This document shows positions 16,936 to 24,803 of a stretch of DNA of 26,741 bases, piece after piece (position 1 is the stretch's first letter; every line of letters starts with the position of its first letter). The translations under genes were made by a program, and so were the position numbers. The notes below the pieces were generated by a model. It saw only the letters and a program-made list of their open reading frames with translations, made no database searches and was not told where the DNA came from. The DNA is from Fermentibacter sp964564435 (GTDB lineage: Bacteria > Fermentibacterota > Fermentibacteria > Fermentibacterales > Fermentibacteraceae), in contig CAZMAT010000021.1 in NCBI GenBank assembly GCA_964564435.1, forward strand, positions 1 to 26,741, written 5' to 3'.

Positions 16936-18647
16936 CCCCTCCGGTTCCCCCCGGGATTCTTCTCGATGAGGAAGGGGGGGATCGAGAGGGCGTCGAGGCC
17001 GGTGCCCCAGAAGCACCGCAGGGCGTCCACCGGCGACTCCACGATCGGCTCGCCCTTCACGTTGAACGATGTGTTCATCACGACCGGTACCCCGGTGATG
17101 GCTCCGAACTCCCTGATGATCCTCCAGTAGGGCGGGTTCGTCTCCGCGGTCACGGTCTGGACCCTGGACGTGTTGTCGACGTGCGTGACGGCCGGGATGA
17201 CCTCGGCCTTCCCGGGGCGCACCATGTAGGTCGAGATCATGTAGCGCGACTTCCGGCAGCCCTCGAAGTACTCCCCGGCCGACTCCTCCAGGCAGCTCGG
17301 CGCGAAGGGCCTGAAGCCCTCCCTCTGCTTCACCACGCTGTTCACGATGTCCTTCATGTCCGCCCTGCGGGGGTCGGCGAGGATAGAGCGGTTGCCGAGG
17401 GCCCGCGGTCCGAACTCCATCCTGCCCTGGAAGAGCCCGACCACGTTCCCGTCCGCCACGAGGCGGGCGGTCTCCGCGTGGATGTCCCCGGGCCTGGTAT
17501 AGCTCTGCTTGGACTGGATCAGCGCCGCTTCGATCTCCTGCTCGGTGTAGGACGGCCCCAGGTACATGCCCGGGGGTGTCTCGAGGGGTGTCCCGCCGAA
17601 CATCGAGAGATGCGCGGCGACCGCGGCGCCAATCGAGGTGCCCGCGTCGTGAGGCGCGGGGAGCGGGTAGATCTCGGAGAAGCCCGCCTCCCTCTCGATC
17701 AGCCCGTTCATCACGCAGTTGAGCCCCACGCCGCCTGCGATCACGAGCCTGTCGCGCCCGGTCGCCTTCCGCAGGAGCTTCGCCAGGGACAGCCCGACCT
17801 CCTCGAGCGCCCTCTGCGCCGAGGCTGCTATGTTCTCGTGGCGCCTCTCCATCTCCCCGCCCGGCGAGCGCGGAGGGCCCAGTATCTCCTCCACGGCGCG
17901 GGGGAAGCTGGCGTGATGCACCCCCCTGCGGATGTCCAGGAGCCGGGTGTCCACATGTATGCGGCCGTCGGGCGTGGCCCGGATCATCCTCCTGAAGAGG
18001 TCGACGTACTCGGGCTCGCCGTATGAGGAAAGGCCCATCACCTTGTACTCGTCGCCGTCCGGCTCGAAGCCCAGATGACGCGTGACGGCGCTGTAGAACA
18101 CCCCGGGGGAGTTGGGATATGCCGATCCCGCGAGCCTGCGCAGCCTCGGGCCCTCGAAGTGGCCCAGGAGGCTCGTGTCCCTCTCGCCCACGCCGTCCAT
18201 CGTCAGGACGGCGGGGTCCTCGAACCCCGAGCAGTACCAGGCCGCCCACGCATGCGCCGTGTGGTGGTCGACGAACACGGTCCGCGCCCTGAACCCGGGG
18301 CCGAGGTGTTCCTTCATCGTCGAGCCCGCCAGCGACATCTTGCGCGCGCCCGCGAGCTGTGCCAGGAGGAAGTTGCCGCCCCCCCTCTCGAGGATGTAGT
18401 GCCTGCTGAAGAGCAGGTTCTCGGCCATCATGCGCGACGGCACCATGTAGAAGGCGACGCAGTCCAGGTCGGATGCCGCGAGCCCGGCGGCCTTCAGGCA
18501 GTAGTCGACCGCCCTGGCGGGGAAGCCCGCGTCGTGCTTGACCCTGGTGAAGCGCTCCTCCTCCGCCGCGGCGGCCAGACGGCCGTCGACCAGGATGGCT
18601 GCTGCGGAATCGTGCTTGTAGCAGTTGAAACCCAGGACTGCGGGCAT
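16932..18647 (-). CDS. Carbamoyltransferase, NodU/CmcH/TobZ family
   Basis: The 571-aa enzyme is expected to transfer carbamoyl from carbamoyl phosphate, via carbamoyl-AMP, to a hydroxyl on a sugar or natural product. The N-terminal Kae1-like domain shows KHDSAAAILVDG (residues 11-22), the metal-binding VDHHTAHAWAA (His128, His129, His132), MDGVGERDT (150-158) and YKVMGLSSYG. The C-terminal carbamoyltransferase domain shows FQGRMEFGPRALGNRSIL and MNTSFNVKGEPIV. It is the last gene of an operon with an M23 lipoprotein and a GT2 glycosyltransferase (10-bp gap), so a surface glycan is the likely acceptor. The ATG at 18647 follows GAAAGG. Its stop codon shares the palindrome CTAG with that of the convergent activator. 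Confidence 0.92.
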   Translation of the reverse strand: MPAVLGFNCYKHDSAAAILVDGRLAAAAEEERFTRVKHDAGFPARAVDYCLKAAGLAASDLDCVAFYMVPSRMMAENLLFSRHYILERGGGNFLLAQLAGARKMSLAGSTMKEHLGPGFRARTVFVDHHTAHAWAAWYCSGFEDPAVLTMDGVGERDTSLLGHFEGPRLRRLAGSAYPNSPGVFYSAVTRHLGFEPDGDEYKVMGLSSYGEPEYVDLFRRMIRATPDGRIHVDTRLLDIRRGVHHASFPRAVEEILGPPRSPGGEMERRHENIAASAQRALEEVGLSLAKLLRKATGRDRLVIAGGVGLNCVMNGLIEREAGFSEIYPLPAPHDAGTSIGAAVAAHLSMFGGTPLETPPGMYLGPSYTEQEIEAALIQSKQSYTRPGDIHAETARLVADGNVVGLFQGRMEFGPRALGNRSILADPRRADMKDIVNSVVKQREGFRPFAPSCLEESAGEYFEGCRKSRYMISTYMVRPGKAEVIPAVTHVDNTSRVQTVTAETNPPYWRIIREFGAITGVPVVMNTSFNVKGEPIVESPVDALRCFWGTGLDALSIPPFLIEKNPGGNRRG

Positions 18648-18657
18648 GGCCGGCCTT

Positions 18658-19626
18658 TCACCCGCTCCGGGAGGATACGTCCCGGAGCTCCTTCAGGGCC
18701 TCCGAGCAGTAGCTGCGCGAAAACCTGACGTCCCTGAGCGCCTTCCCCGGCCGCACGATCCCCACGGCCGCCCTCCCCAGGTGCATCACCGACATGAGGA
18801 GGCGGAAGCATGCAGCGTCGAGGGGGCTGCCGTGCTTCCGCAGGAAGCGGAGTTTGGCGGATATATACCTGAGCGTCGTATCCCGTCCATACACAGCCTG
18901 CGCCGATCCACCCTCGATGTGGACGACGCACGACGAGGGGATGAACCAGACCTCCATCCCCTTCTCGCGGAACCTGTACTGGAGATCGGTCTCCTCGTGG
19001 TAGAAGAAGTAGTCGGTGTCGAACCCGCCCGTCTCACGGAACATCCCGGTGCGGATGGCCATGACGGCACCCACCAGCCAGTCCGCCCTGCGTTCTGAGG
19101 CATGGCTCGAATACCTGGCCGACAGGCGGCTGCGGAACGGCATGTGCTCGCGGATGAGCGCGCACGGGAACGGGAAGTCGCGCATTGAGGGCTGCAGCGT
19201 CCCGTCGGGCCACAGCAGCTTCGGCCCGGCCAGAGCCGCCCGCGGGTGCCTGGCCAGCCCCTGCAGCAGGGCGTCGAGGCTGCCGGGGAGGAACACGGTG
19301 TCGCTGTTGGCCAGTACGACCACCTCCTCCCGCAGGTCCGAGAGCGCCTCGTTCGCCCCGGCCGCGAAGCCGAGGTTGACGGGCGACCTGCGGATGGAGA
19401 ACCACTCCTCCCCGCCGAAGCGCTCCTCCACCAGGCGGTCGGAGCCGTCGGTCGAGCCGTTGTCGAACACGGCGAGCCGCGAGCCGGTGGAGGCGAGCTG
19501 CGGGGCCACCGACTCGATCATGTCGGCCAGGAACGCAGCCCCGTTGAAGTTGAGAGTGACCACCGCACAGGGGGGTATCGAGCCGGAGCGGGAGTGCCGG
19601 CCCGCGGATTCCGTCAGGCCCGTCAT
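18658..19626 (-). CDS. Glycosyltransferase family 2 (rhamnosyltransferase-like)
   Basis: The 322-aa GT-A fold protein has AVVTLNFNGA (about 21-30), FDNGSTDGSD (54-63), a NLGFAAGANEAL segment, the nucleotide-sugar/metal site LANSDTVFLPGSL (Asp109), and FFYHEETDLQYRFREKG, typical of the WbbL-like branch of GT2. It would add a sugar to a cell-surface polysaccharide or lipid-linked glycan. The start ATG at 19626 overlaps the upstream M23 stop in ATGA; longer in-frame extensions run antiparallel in the M23 gene and are not real. No membrane anchor is evident. Confidence 0.9.
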   Translation of the reverse strand: MTGLTESAGRHSRSGSIPPCAVVTLNFNGAAFLADMIESVAPQLASTGSRLAVFDNGSTDGSDRLVEERFGGEEWFSIRRSPVNLGFAAGANEALSDLREEVVVLANSDTVFLPGSLDALLQGLARHPRAALAGPKLLWPDGTLQPSMRDFPFPCALIREHMPFRSRLSARYSSHASERRADWLVGAVMAIRTGMFRETGGFDTDYFFYHEETDLQYRFREKGMEVWFIPSSCVVHIEGGSAQAVYGRDTTLRYISAKLRFLRKHGSPLDAACFRLLMSVMHLGRAAVGIVRPGKALRDVRFSRSYCSEALKELRDVSSRSG

Positions 19627-20675
19627 CGCGCACCAGCCGCCATGATGGAGTCGCAGGCGGCCGTGAAGGCGCGGAAAGCCTCGAGATCGGCCCCGGAGAG
19701 CGACCTGGAATGCGAGCCGCCGAAGAGGTACGGATCGATGGCGTAGCCGTTCTCGTCGTTTATCTGGTAATGGAGGTGTGCCGAGTAGGACCTGCCCGTG
19801 CTGCCCACCCAGCCCACGACCGAACCGCATGCGGCGGTGGACCCGCAGGAGAGCTCCGGCGCTATCCCCTGCAGGTGCAGGTAGATCTCCGAGTAGCCGC
19901 CGCCCATGTCCAGCTCCAGGCATTGCCCGTTGTACTCCGTGTTCCAGTTCATGCGCACGACCCTGCCGCCGTGCGGGGTGCGGACGGGCGTGCCCTCGGG
20001 GGCCTTGAAGTCGACGCCCCCGTGCTCGTGATCGCCCCTCGGCTCTCCGAAGACGCCGGTGATCTCCTCGAAGGTGGAGACGGGCATGGCGTCGAGCAGC
20101 CTGATGACCTCGGTGCCGCCGGGATGCCAGTAGGACGGGTAGTTGTCGCCCGTGCGCCTGTACTGGTACAGGGCGAAGGCGCTGTTCGAGGTGCCCGCCG
20201 CGGGCGCGTAGCGCAGCGCCACGGTGCGGTTCTCCATCCCCGCTCCCGAGTCGCGGTAGATGGCGATGATGGAGTCGCCCGCGGAGATGTCGCGCCAGGG
20301 GTCCATGTCCCACCAGAGGCATCTCGTGAGATGGGCGCCGAGCACGTCGGGATCGCCGTCGGGGCAGGCCTCCTGGAGGGTCGCGTAGAGGGAGCCGTGC
20401 ACCTCGACGGCCAGCACGCGAGCCCCCTCGAGGGATTCGTACACGGGCTTCGGAGCGGTGGAACTGTCCGGCGGCAGCGAATCGGGGAGGGCCAGGCTGT
20501 CCGGGGACGGGACGCTGTCGGGAACGACCAGCACCGTGTCCGCGCGGGGGGGCCCGGCCTGCCCGTCGGGTCCGATGACGAAGACAGGCTCCCCCGGCTG
20601 CCTCCTGCACGCGGAAGTCAGGACGGCCGGCAGAACAGCGAGGATGAAGGCGGCTGGCACCCTGGGAGCAGGCAA
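19623..20675 (-). CDS. M23-family (LytM-type) peptidase, probable lipoprotein
   Basis: The 350-aa exported protein has a signal peptide ending LTSAC (Cys23, possible lipidation site, not a perfect lipobox), a Pro/Asp/Ser-rich spacer (about 45-75) and a C-terminal M23 domain. The zinc ligands are present: His218 and Asp222 in HGGVD and the HxH at 300-302 (AHLHYQI), with His267 as an additional active-site histidine. It should therefore be an active cell-wall endopeptidase rather than an EnvC-like activator. The start is TTG at 20675 with AGGAG about 6 nt before it; I found no better ATG. It heads the operon with the glycosyltransferase and carbamoyltransferase. Confidence 0.85.
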   Translation of the reverse strand: MPAPRVPAAFILAVLPAVLTSACRRQPGEPVFVIGPDGQAGPPRADTVLVVPDSVPSPDSLALPDSLPPDSSTAPKPVYESLEGARVLAVEVHGSLYATLQEACPDGDPDVLGAHLTRCLWWDMDPWRDISAGDSIIAIYRDSGAGMENRTVALRYAPAAGTSNSAFALYQYRRTGDNYPSYWHPGGTEVIRLLDAMPVSTFEEITGVFGEPRGDHEHGGVDFKAPEGTPVRTPHGGRVVRMNWNTEYNGQCLELDMGGGYSEIYLHLQGIAPELSCGSTAACGSVVGWVGSTGRSYSAHLHYQINDENGYAIDPYLFGGSHSRSLSGADLEAFRAFTAACDSIMAAGAR

Positions 20676-20696
20676 TGGCTCTCCTGCGTCAAGATA

Positions 20697-20725
20697 TTGA
20701 CATCATCCCGGAGCGGGCGAATATC
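20697..20725 (+). promoter_or_regulatory. Sigma-70-type promoter for the NtrC-type regulator
   Basis: Consensus TTGACA (20697-20702), a 17-bp spacer and AATATC (20720-20725, weak -10). It lies in the 82-bp divergent gap with the M23 gene. A 10-bp palindrome ACCCCGGGGT follows at 20727-20736 and could be an operator. Confidence 0.4.
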
Positions 20726-20757
20726 ACCCCGGGGTCACCTGTCACACAGAGGGGAAT

Positions 20758-22149
20758 ATGGGCCAGACCGGCGGCAAGGTGCACCGGGTCCTGATCGTCG
20801 ACGACGAGCAGGGCGTCAGGGGCGTCCTGACCGAGATGCTCAAGGCCGGGGGTTACCCGGCCGAGTCGGTCTCGGAGGGGCGGGAGGCGCTGCGCGCCCT
20901 CCGCACGGCGTCGTTCGACGTGATGATCACCGACGTGCGGCTGCCCGACATCTCGGGCCTCGAGCTGCTGGCGGTGGTGCGCGACAAGTACCCCTGGCTG
21001 CCGGTCATCGTCATCACGGGCTACGCCACGATAGACAGCACCATAAAGGCCATGCGCCTCGGCGCGGTCGACTACATCCCGAAGCCTTTCACGAGGGACT
21101 CGGTCATGGCCTCGGTGGAGCAGGCCATCCAGTCGGGCCTCGCAGCTGTGAGGAAGACCGAGAGGCCCTACTGCGAGATAGTCCACGGCGGCGGGAGCAT
21201 GACCGGGATCATGGCGCTCATCGACAAGGTGAGCCGCTCCGACGCCACCGTCCTTATCACGGGCGAGAGCGGCACGGGCAAGGAGCTGGTGGCCAGGGCC
21301 ATCCACAGGCAGGGAGCCAGGGCGAGGCAGCCGTTCGTCACGGTCAACTCGGGCGCCCTGCCCGAGGGCCTGCTCGAGAGCGAGCTGTTCGGGCACACCC
21401 GCGGGGCCTACACCGGCGCGGTCACCTCGTCGCTGGGCCGTTTCAGGATCGCCGACGGGGGCACCCTGTTCCTCGACGAGGTCGGCAACATGAGCCCGGC
21501 CATGCAGGTGAAGCTCCTGCGGGTCATCCAGGAGCAGGAGTTCTCGCCCGTGGGCAGTTCCGACCTGGTGAAGGTGGACGTCAGGCTCATCACAGCCACC
21601 AACCTCGACCTCGAGACGGCGGTGGCCGCAGGCACCTTCAGGGAGGACCTCTACTACCGCCTGAACGTGATCGAGATCCACATCCCGCCCCTGCGCGAGC
21701 GAAGGGAGGACATCCTCCCGCTGGCCGACCACTTCCTCGCCAGGATCGCCGAGACGACCCGCCGGAAGCAGCTCCGCCTGTCCCCCGCCGCCGTCGAGGT
21801 GCTCGGCGCATATGGCTGGCCGGGCAACGTGAGGGAGCTGCAGAACGCCATGGAGAGGGCCTCTGTGCTCTCCGAGGGCGAGGAGATCGAGGCGAAGGAC
21901 CTCCCCCTCAAGATATCCGGCACCGGACCAGCCCGCCCGGCCGGACATGCGTCCATCCCTCCTCTGGGGGGCAGGAGCCTGTCCGCCCTCCTCGCCGGGA
22001 TCGAAAGGGCGCACATCGTCGAAGCCCTGGAGAGCTCGGGCTGGGTTCGCTCGAAGGCCGCCGAGCGCCTGGGCATGAAGAGGACCACGCTCCTCGCCAG
22101 GATGGCGAGCCTGGGCATCTCGGACCCCGGAGACGCAGGCAGCGAGTAG
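20758..22149 (+). CDS. NtrC-family sigma-54 response regulator
   Basis: The 463-aa protein has a complete receiver domain: acidic pair Asp15/Asp16, phospho-acceptor Asp59 (MITDVRLPD), Thr87 and Lys109 (IPKPF). The AAA+ domain has Walker A GESGTGKE, contact loop GAYTGA (Tyr in place of the usual Phe) and Walker B GGTLFLDEVGN. The Fis-type helix-turn-helix at the C-terminus includes RSKAAERLGMKRTTLLARM. It activates sigma-54 promoters after phosphorylation, but no histidine kinase is encoded in the window, so its sensor is elsewhere. The ATG at 20758 follows GAGGGG. Enolase starts 130 bp downstream from its own likely promoter. Confidence 0.94.
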   Translation: MGQTGGKVHRVLIVDDEQGVRGVLTEMLKAGGYPAESVSEGREALRALRTASFDVMITDVRLPDISGLELLAVVRDKYPWLPVIVITGYATIDSTIKAMRLGAVDYIPKPFTRDSVMASVEQAIQSGLAAVRKTERPYCEIVHGGGSMTGIMALIDKVSRSDATVLITGESGTGKELVARAIHRQGARARQPFVTVNSGALPEGLLESELFGHTRGAYTGAVTSSLGRFRIADGGTLFLDEVGNMSPAMQVKLLRVIQEQEFSPVGSSDLVKVDVRLITATNLDLETAVAAGTFREDLYYRLNVIEIHIPPLRERREDILPLADHFLARIAETTRRKQLRLSPAAVEVLGAYGWPGNVRELQNAMERASVLSEGEEIEAKDLPLKISGTGPARPAGHASIPPLGGRSLSALLAGIERAHIVEALESSGWVRSKAAERLGMKRTTLLARMASLGISDPGDAGSE

Positions 22150-22200
22150 CTGCCGGCCGCACCATCCGGTCCGATCCGATCCCATTCCCGCTCACGTCGC

Positions 22201-22206
22201 TATATT
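22201..22206 (+). promoter_or_regulatory. Candidate -10 element for eno-ftsB-rsgA
   Basis: TATATT preceded by GC and followed by CGG, 73 bp before the enolase ATG. No -35 consensus at the usual distance. The context closely matches the box upstream of uvrA. Confidence 0.35.
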
Positions 22207-22279
22207 CGGACTCCTGGACGGCGATGGTTTCGAGAACGGCGACGGGTCCCGGAAACGGCCCGCAACACGGGAGCTGACT

Positions 22280-23566
22280 ATGAGCGAGATCATAGAGGTC
22301 AGGGGCAGGCAGATACTGGATTCCAGGGGCAACCCGACGGTCGAGGCCGACGTGTTCCTCGCCGACGGCTCGTTCGGAAGGGCCGCGGTGCCGAGCGGGG
22401 CCTCCACCGGGGGTCACGAGGCCTGCGAGCTGCGCGACGGCGGAGCTGCCTTCAGGGGCAAGGGTGTCACGAAGGTCGTCGAGAACGTGAACGGGGCGAT
22501 AGCCCAGGCCGTCACGGGCCTCCCGGCCGACGAGCAGAGCCTCGTCGACTCGACCATGATCGCCCTCGACGGAACCCCGGACAAGAGCCGGCTGGGCGCG
22601 AACGCCGTGCTTGCCGTCTCGATGGCTTCGGCCAGGGCCGCCGCGGCCTTCCACGAGACCCCGCTCTTCAGGTACCTGGGCGGCTCGGGCGCCTGCAGGC
22701 TGCCCGTCCCGATGATGAACATCATCAACGGGGGCAGGCATGCCTCTAACCGGCTGGACCTGCAGGAGTTCATGATCATGCCGGCAGGCTTCGAGAGGTT
22801 CTCCGACGCCCTCCGCGCCGGAGTCGAGATCTGCCACGCCCTCAGGGACGCGGCCGCCGCGAAGGGCATGTCGACGAGCGTGGGCGACGAGGGGGGAATA
22901 GCCCCCGACCTCGAATCCAACGAGCACGCGCTCGACTTCATAGTGAAGGCCATCGAGAAGGCCGGCTACAGGCCGGGCGGCAACGTCTGGATAGCCCTCG
23001 ACCCCGCTGCCAGCGAGTTCCACCGCGACGGAGCGTACGTGATGAGCGGATCGGGCTTCGAGTACATGACCACGTCGAACCTGATCGACTACTGGGAGAA
23101 GCTCGTGAACGCCTATCCCATCGCAAGCATCGAGGACGGCCTGGCGGAGGACGACTGGGTCGGCTGGCGCGAGATGACGCAGAGGCTCGGCGGCAGGATC
23201 CACATAGTCGGCGACGACCTCTTCGTGACGAACACGCAGAGGCTCGCCCGGGGAATAGCAGAGCGCTCGGCCAACGCGATCCTGATCAAGCTCAACCAGA
23301 TCGGCTCCGTCACCGAGACAGTCGACGCCATCACGACGGCCGCCTGGAACGGATTCCGCAGCATCGTTAGCCACCGCAGCGGAGAGACCGAGGACTCCTT
23401 CATCGCCGATCTCGCCGTAGCCACGGGAAGCGGCCTCATCAAGACCGGCGCCCCGATAAGGACCGACAGGGCCGCCAAGTACAACCAGCTCCTGCGCATC
23501 GAGGAGGAGCTCGGCGGCCGCGCTTCCTACGCAGGCAGGTCTGCGCTGCCGGCCCCCCTCCGCTAG
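22280..23566 (+). CDS. eno: Enolase
   Basis: The 428-aa glycolytic enzyme converts 2-phosphoglycerate to phosphoenolpyruvate, and is also an RNA-degradosome partner in some bacteria. Signatures include GRQILDSRGNPTVE near the N-terminus, VPSGASTG with the active-site loop serine, VGDEGGIAPDL, the Mg2+/catalytic segment GDDLFVTN, LIKLNQIGSVTET with the catalytic lysine, and SHRSGETEDSFIADLAVA. Length is standard. GGGAG precedes the ATG by about 6 nt. The ftsB-like gene starts 3 bp after its stop; eno-ftsB linkage is common in bacteria. Confidence 0.97.
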   Translation: MSEIIEVRGRQILDSRGNPTVEADVFLADGSFGRAAVPSGASTGGHEACELRDGGAAFRGKGVTKVVENVNGAIAQAVTGLPADEQSLVDSTMIALDGTPDKSRLGANAVLAVSMASARAAAAFHETPLFRYLGGSGACRLPVPMMNIINGGRHASNRLDLQEFMIMPAGFERFSDALRAGVEICHALRDAAAAKGMSTSVGDEGGIAPDLESNEHALDFIVKAIEKAGYRPGGNVWIALDPAASEFHRDGAYVMSGSGFEYMTTSNLIDYWEKLVNAYPIASIEDGLAEDDWVGWREMTQRLGGRIHIVGDDLFVTNTQRLARGIAERSANAILIKLNQIGSVTETVDAITTAAWNGFRSIVSHRSGETEDSFIADLAVATGSGLIKTGAPIRTDRAAKYNQLLRIEEELGGRASYAGRSALPAPLR

Positions 23567-23569
23567 GGA

Positions 23570-23896
23570 TTGGACAGGCCGGGGTACTCGCCGGGCAGGG
23601 CCGCGAGGAGGTTCGTCCTCCTCCTGGCCCTGTCGGTGTTCGTGCTGCTGGCCGCCTTCCTGCTCCTCAACCCCGACGGGCTGCTCTCGCTGGGCAGCCT
23701 CCAGGGCGAACTCGACTCCGCCCGGGCTACCCGCGACAGCCTGGTGCTGCTCAGGGATTCTCTCCATACGAGGATCGAAGCGCTGCAGGGCGATTCGGCC
23801 GCCATGGAGGAGGCCATCCGCGAGATACTCGGCTGGGGTCGCCCCGGCGAGTTCGTGATCCGCTTGGACTCCACGGGTTCCGCGCAGCCGAGATGA
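23570..23896 (+). CDS. ftsB: FtsB/DivIC-type cell-division protein
   Basis: The 108-aa bitopic membrane protein has a short basic N-terminus (RAARR), one membrane helix (about 15-34) and a periplasmic coiled coil (about 40-82) with Leu/Ala heptads (ELDSARATRDSLVLLRDSL), followed by ILGWGRPGEFVIRL, which resembles the family's post-coil segment. In the divisome it pairs with FtsL and FtsQ. The start is TTG at 23570, only 3 bp after the enolase stop; the AGGG before it overlaps that stop, so translation is probably coupled. Assignment rests on topology, length and the enolase neighbour rather than strong motifs. Confidence 0.75.
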   Translation: MDRPGYSPGRAARRFVLLLALSVFVLLAAFLLLNPDGLLSLGSLQGELDSARATRDSLVLLRDSLHTRIEALQGDSAAMEEAIREILGWGRPGEFVIRLDSTGSAQPR

Positions 23897-23900
23897 CGGG

Positions 23901-24803
23901 ATGACCCCGGGCTCCGCGCTCATCTCGAGCGTCCACCGGCGCGGGGTCACGCTCCTGCTGCCCGGCGGGCGCGAGGCGGACGTCAGGGTGCCCGGGAGGC
24001 TCTTCCTCGGCTGGAGCCCGGCCACCGGCGACAGGGTGAACGTCGCCGAGTCGCCCGGCGGCGTCTTCTCGATAGAGGGCTTCGAGCCGCGCAGGAACTC
24101 CCTCGAGCGGTCCGACGGCGCCGGCGGCACTCAGGTGATCGCCTCCAACATCGACATAGCCCTCGTCTTCGTCAGCCTGCGCGACCCGTTGCTCCGCCGG
24201 GGCTTCGTCGACAGGTGCCTGGCGGCCGCGGCCTGGCACTCCATCGACGCCTGCGTGGCGGTGAACAAGGTCGACCTGGCCGTGGAGGGGGACGCGGAAG
24301 TGCTCGACTGTCTCGAGCGCGACTGCACGCGTGCGGGGGCCGCCTTCGCGCGCGTCTCGTGCCGCGACGGCTCGGGCACCGAGGAGCTTCGCGTCCTTCT
24401 CGAAGGCCGCACCGTCGTGATGTCAGGCCCGTCAGGGGCGGGGAAGACGAGCCTTGCGAAGCTCCTGGGGGGCAGGACCGACCTGCTGACGGGCGAGGTG
24501 AGCGGGCGTACGGGCAAGGGCCGCCACACCACGGTGGGGGCGAGGATGGTTCCGCTGGGCGGGGGCACGATACTCATCGACACGCCCGGCCTGCGGGTCT
24601 TCCCGATAGAGCACATCCCGCGGGGGGAGCTCGGGCGCTGCTTCAGGGAGTTCGGGCCGCTGGCTCCGTCGTGCAGGTTCAGGGACTGCATGCACGACGC
24701 CGAACCCGGGTGCGCCGTGAGTGAAGCGATGGAACGCGGGGAGGTCTCGCCGGAGAGGCTCGCCTCCTACCGCGAGCTGCTGCGGGAGCTTTCCGGGGGC
24801 TGA
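23901..24803 (+). CDS. rsgA: Ribosome small-subunit-dependent GTPase RsgA
   Basis: Late 30S maturation GTPase of 300 aa. It begins with an OB-fold (about 1-70) and has the circularly permuted GTPase order: G4 NKVD (122-125) before G1 GPSGAGKTS (176-184), G2 GRHTT (207-211) and G3 DTPG (227-230). The C-terminal zinc site is complete with Cys258, Cys263, His265 and Cys271. The ATG lies 4 bp after the ftsB stop, so eno, ftsB and rsgA are probably one transcript. The last 37 bp overlap the convergent wzz-like gene. Confidence 0.95.
   Translation: MTPGSALISSVHRRGVTLLLPGGREADVRVPGRLFLGWSPATGDRVNVAESPGGVFSIEGFEPRRNSLERSDGAGGTQVIASNIDIALVFVSLRDPLLRRGFVDRCLAAAAWHSIDACVAVNKVDLAVEGDAEVLDCLERDCTRAGAAFARVSCRDGSGTEELRVLLEGRTVVMSGPSGAGKTSLAKLLGGRTDLLTGEVSGRTGKGRHTTVGARMVPLGGGTILIDTPGLRVFPIEHIPRGELGRCFREFGPLAPSCRFRDCMHDAEPGCAVSEAMERGEVSPERLASYRELLRELSGG

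Noticed and set aside
14965..18249. A 1094-codon open frame on the minus strand, plus 8650-11181 (+), 11718-14138 (-), 19710-22277 (+) and 21908-24130 (-)
   Set aside because: Long frames antisense or out of phase to clearly recognised genes are expected in GC-rich DNA; their translations are Arg/Gly/Pro-rich with no domain.
20655..20670. Sigma-54 (-24/-12)-like site upstream of the NtrC-type regulator
   Set aside because: TGGCAC with GC at the correct spacing is present, but the -12 half reads GAGCA rather than TTGCA, it lies in the M23 coding start, and a TTGACA promoter is closer.
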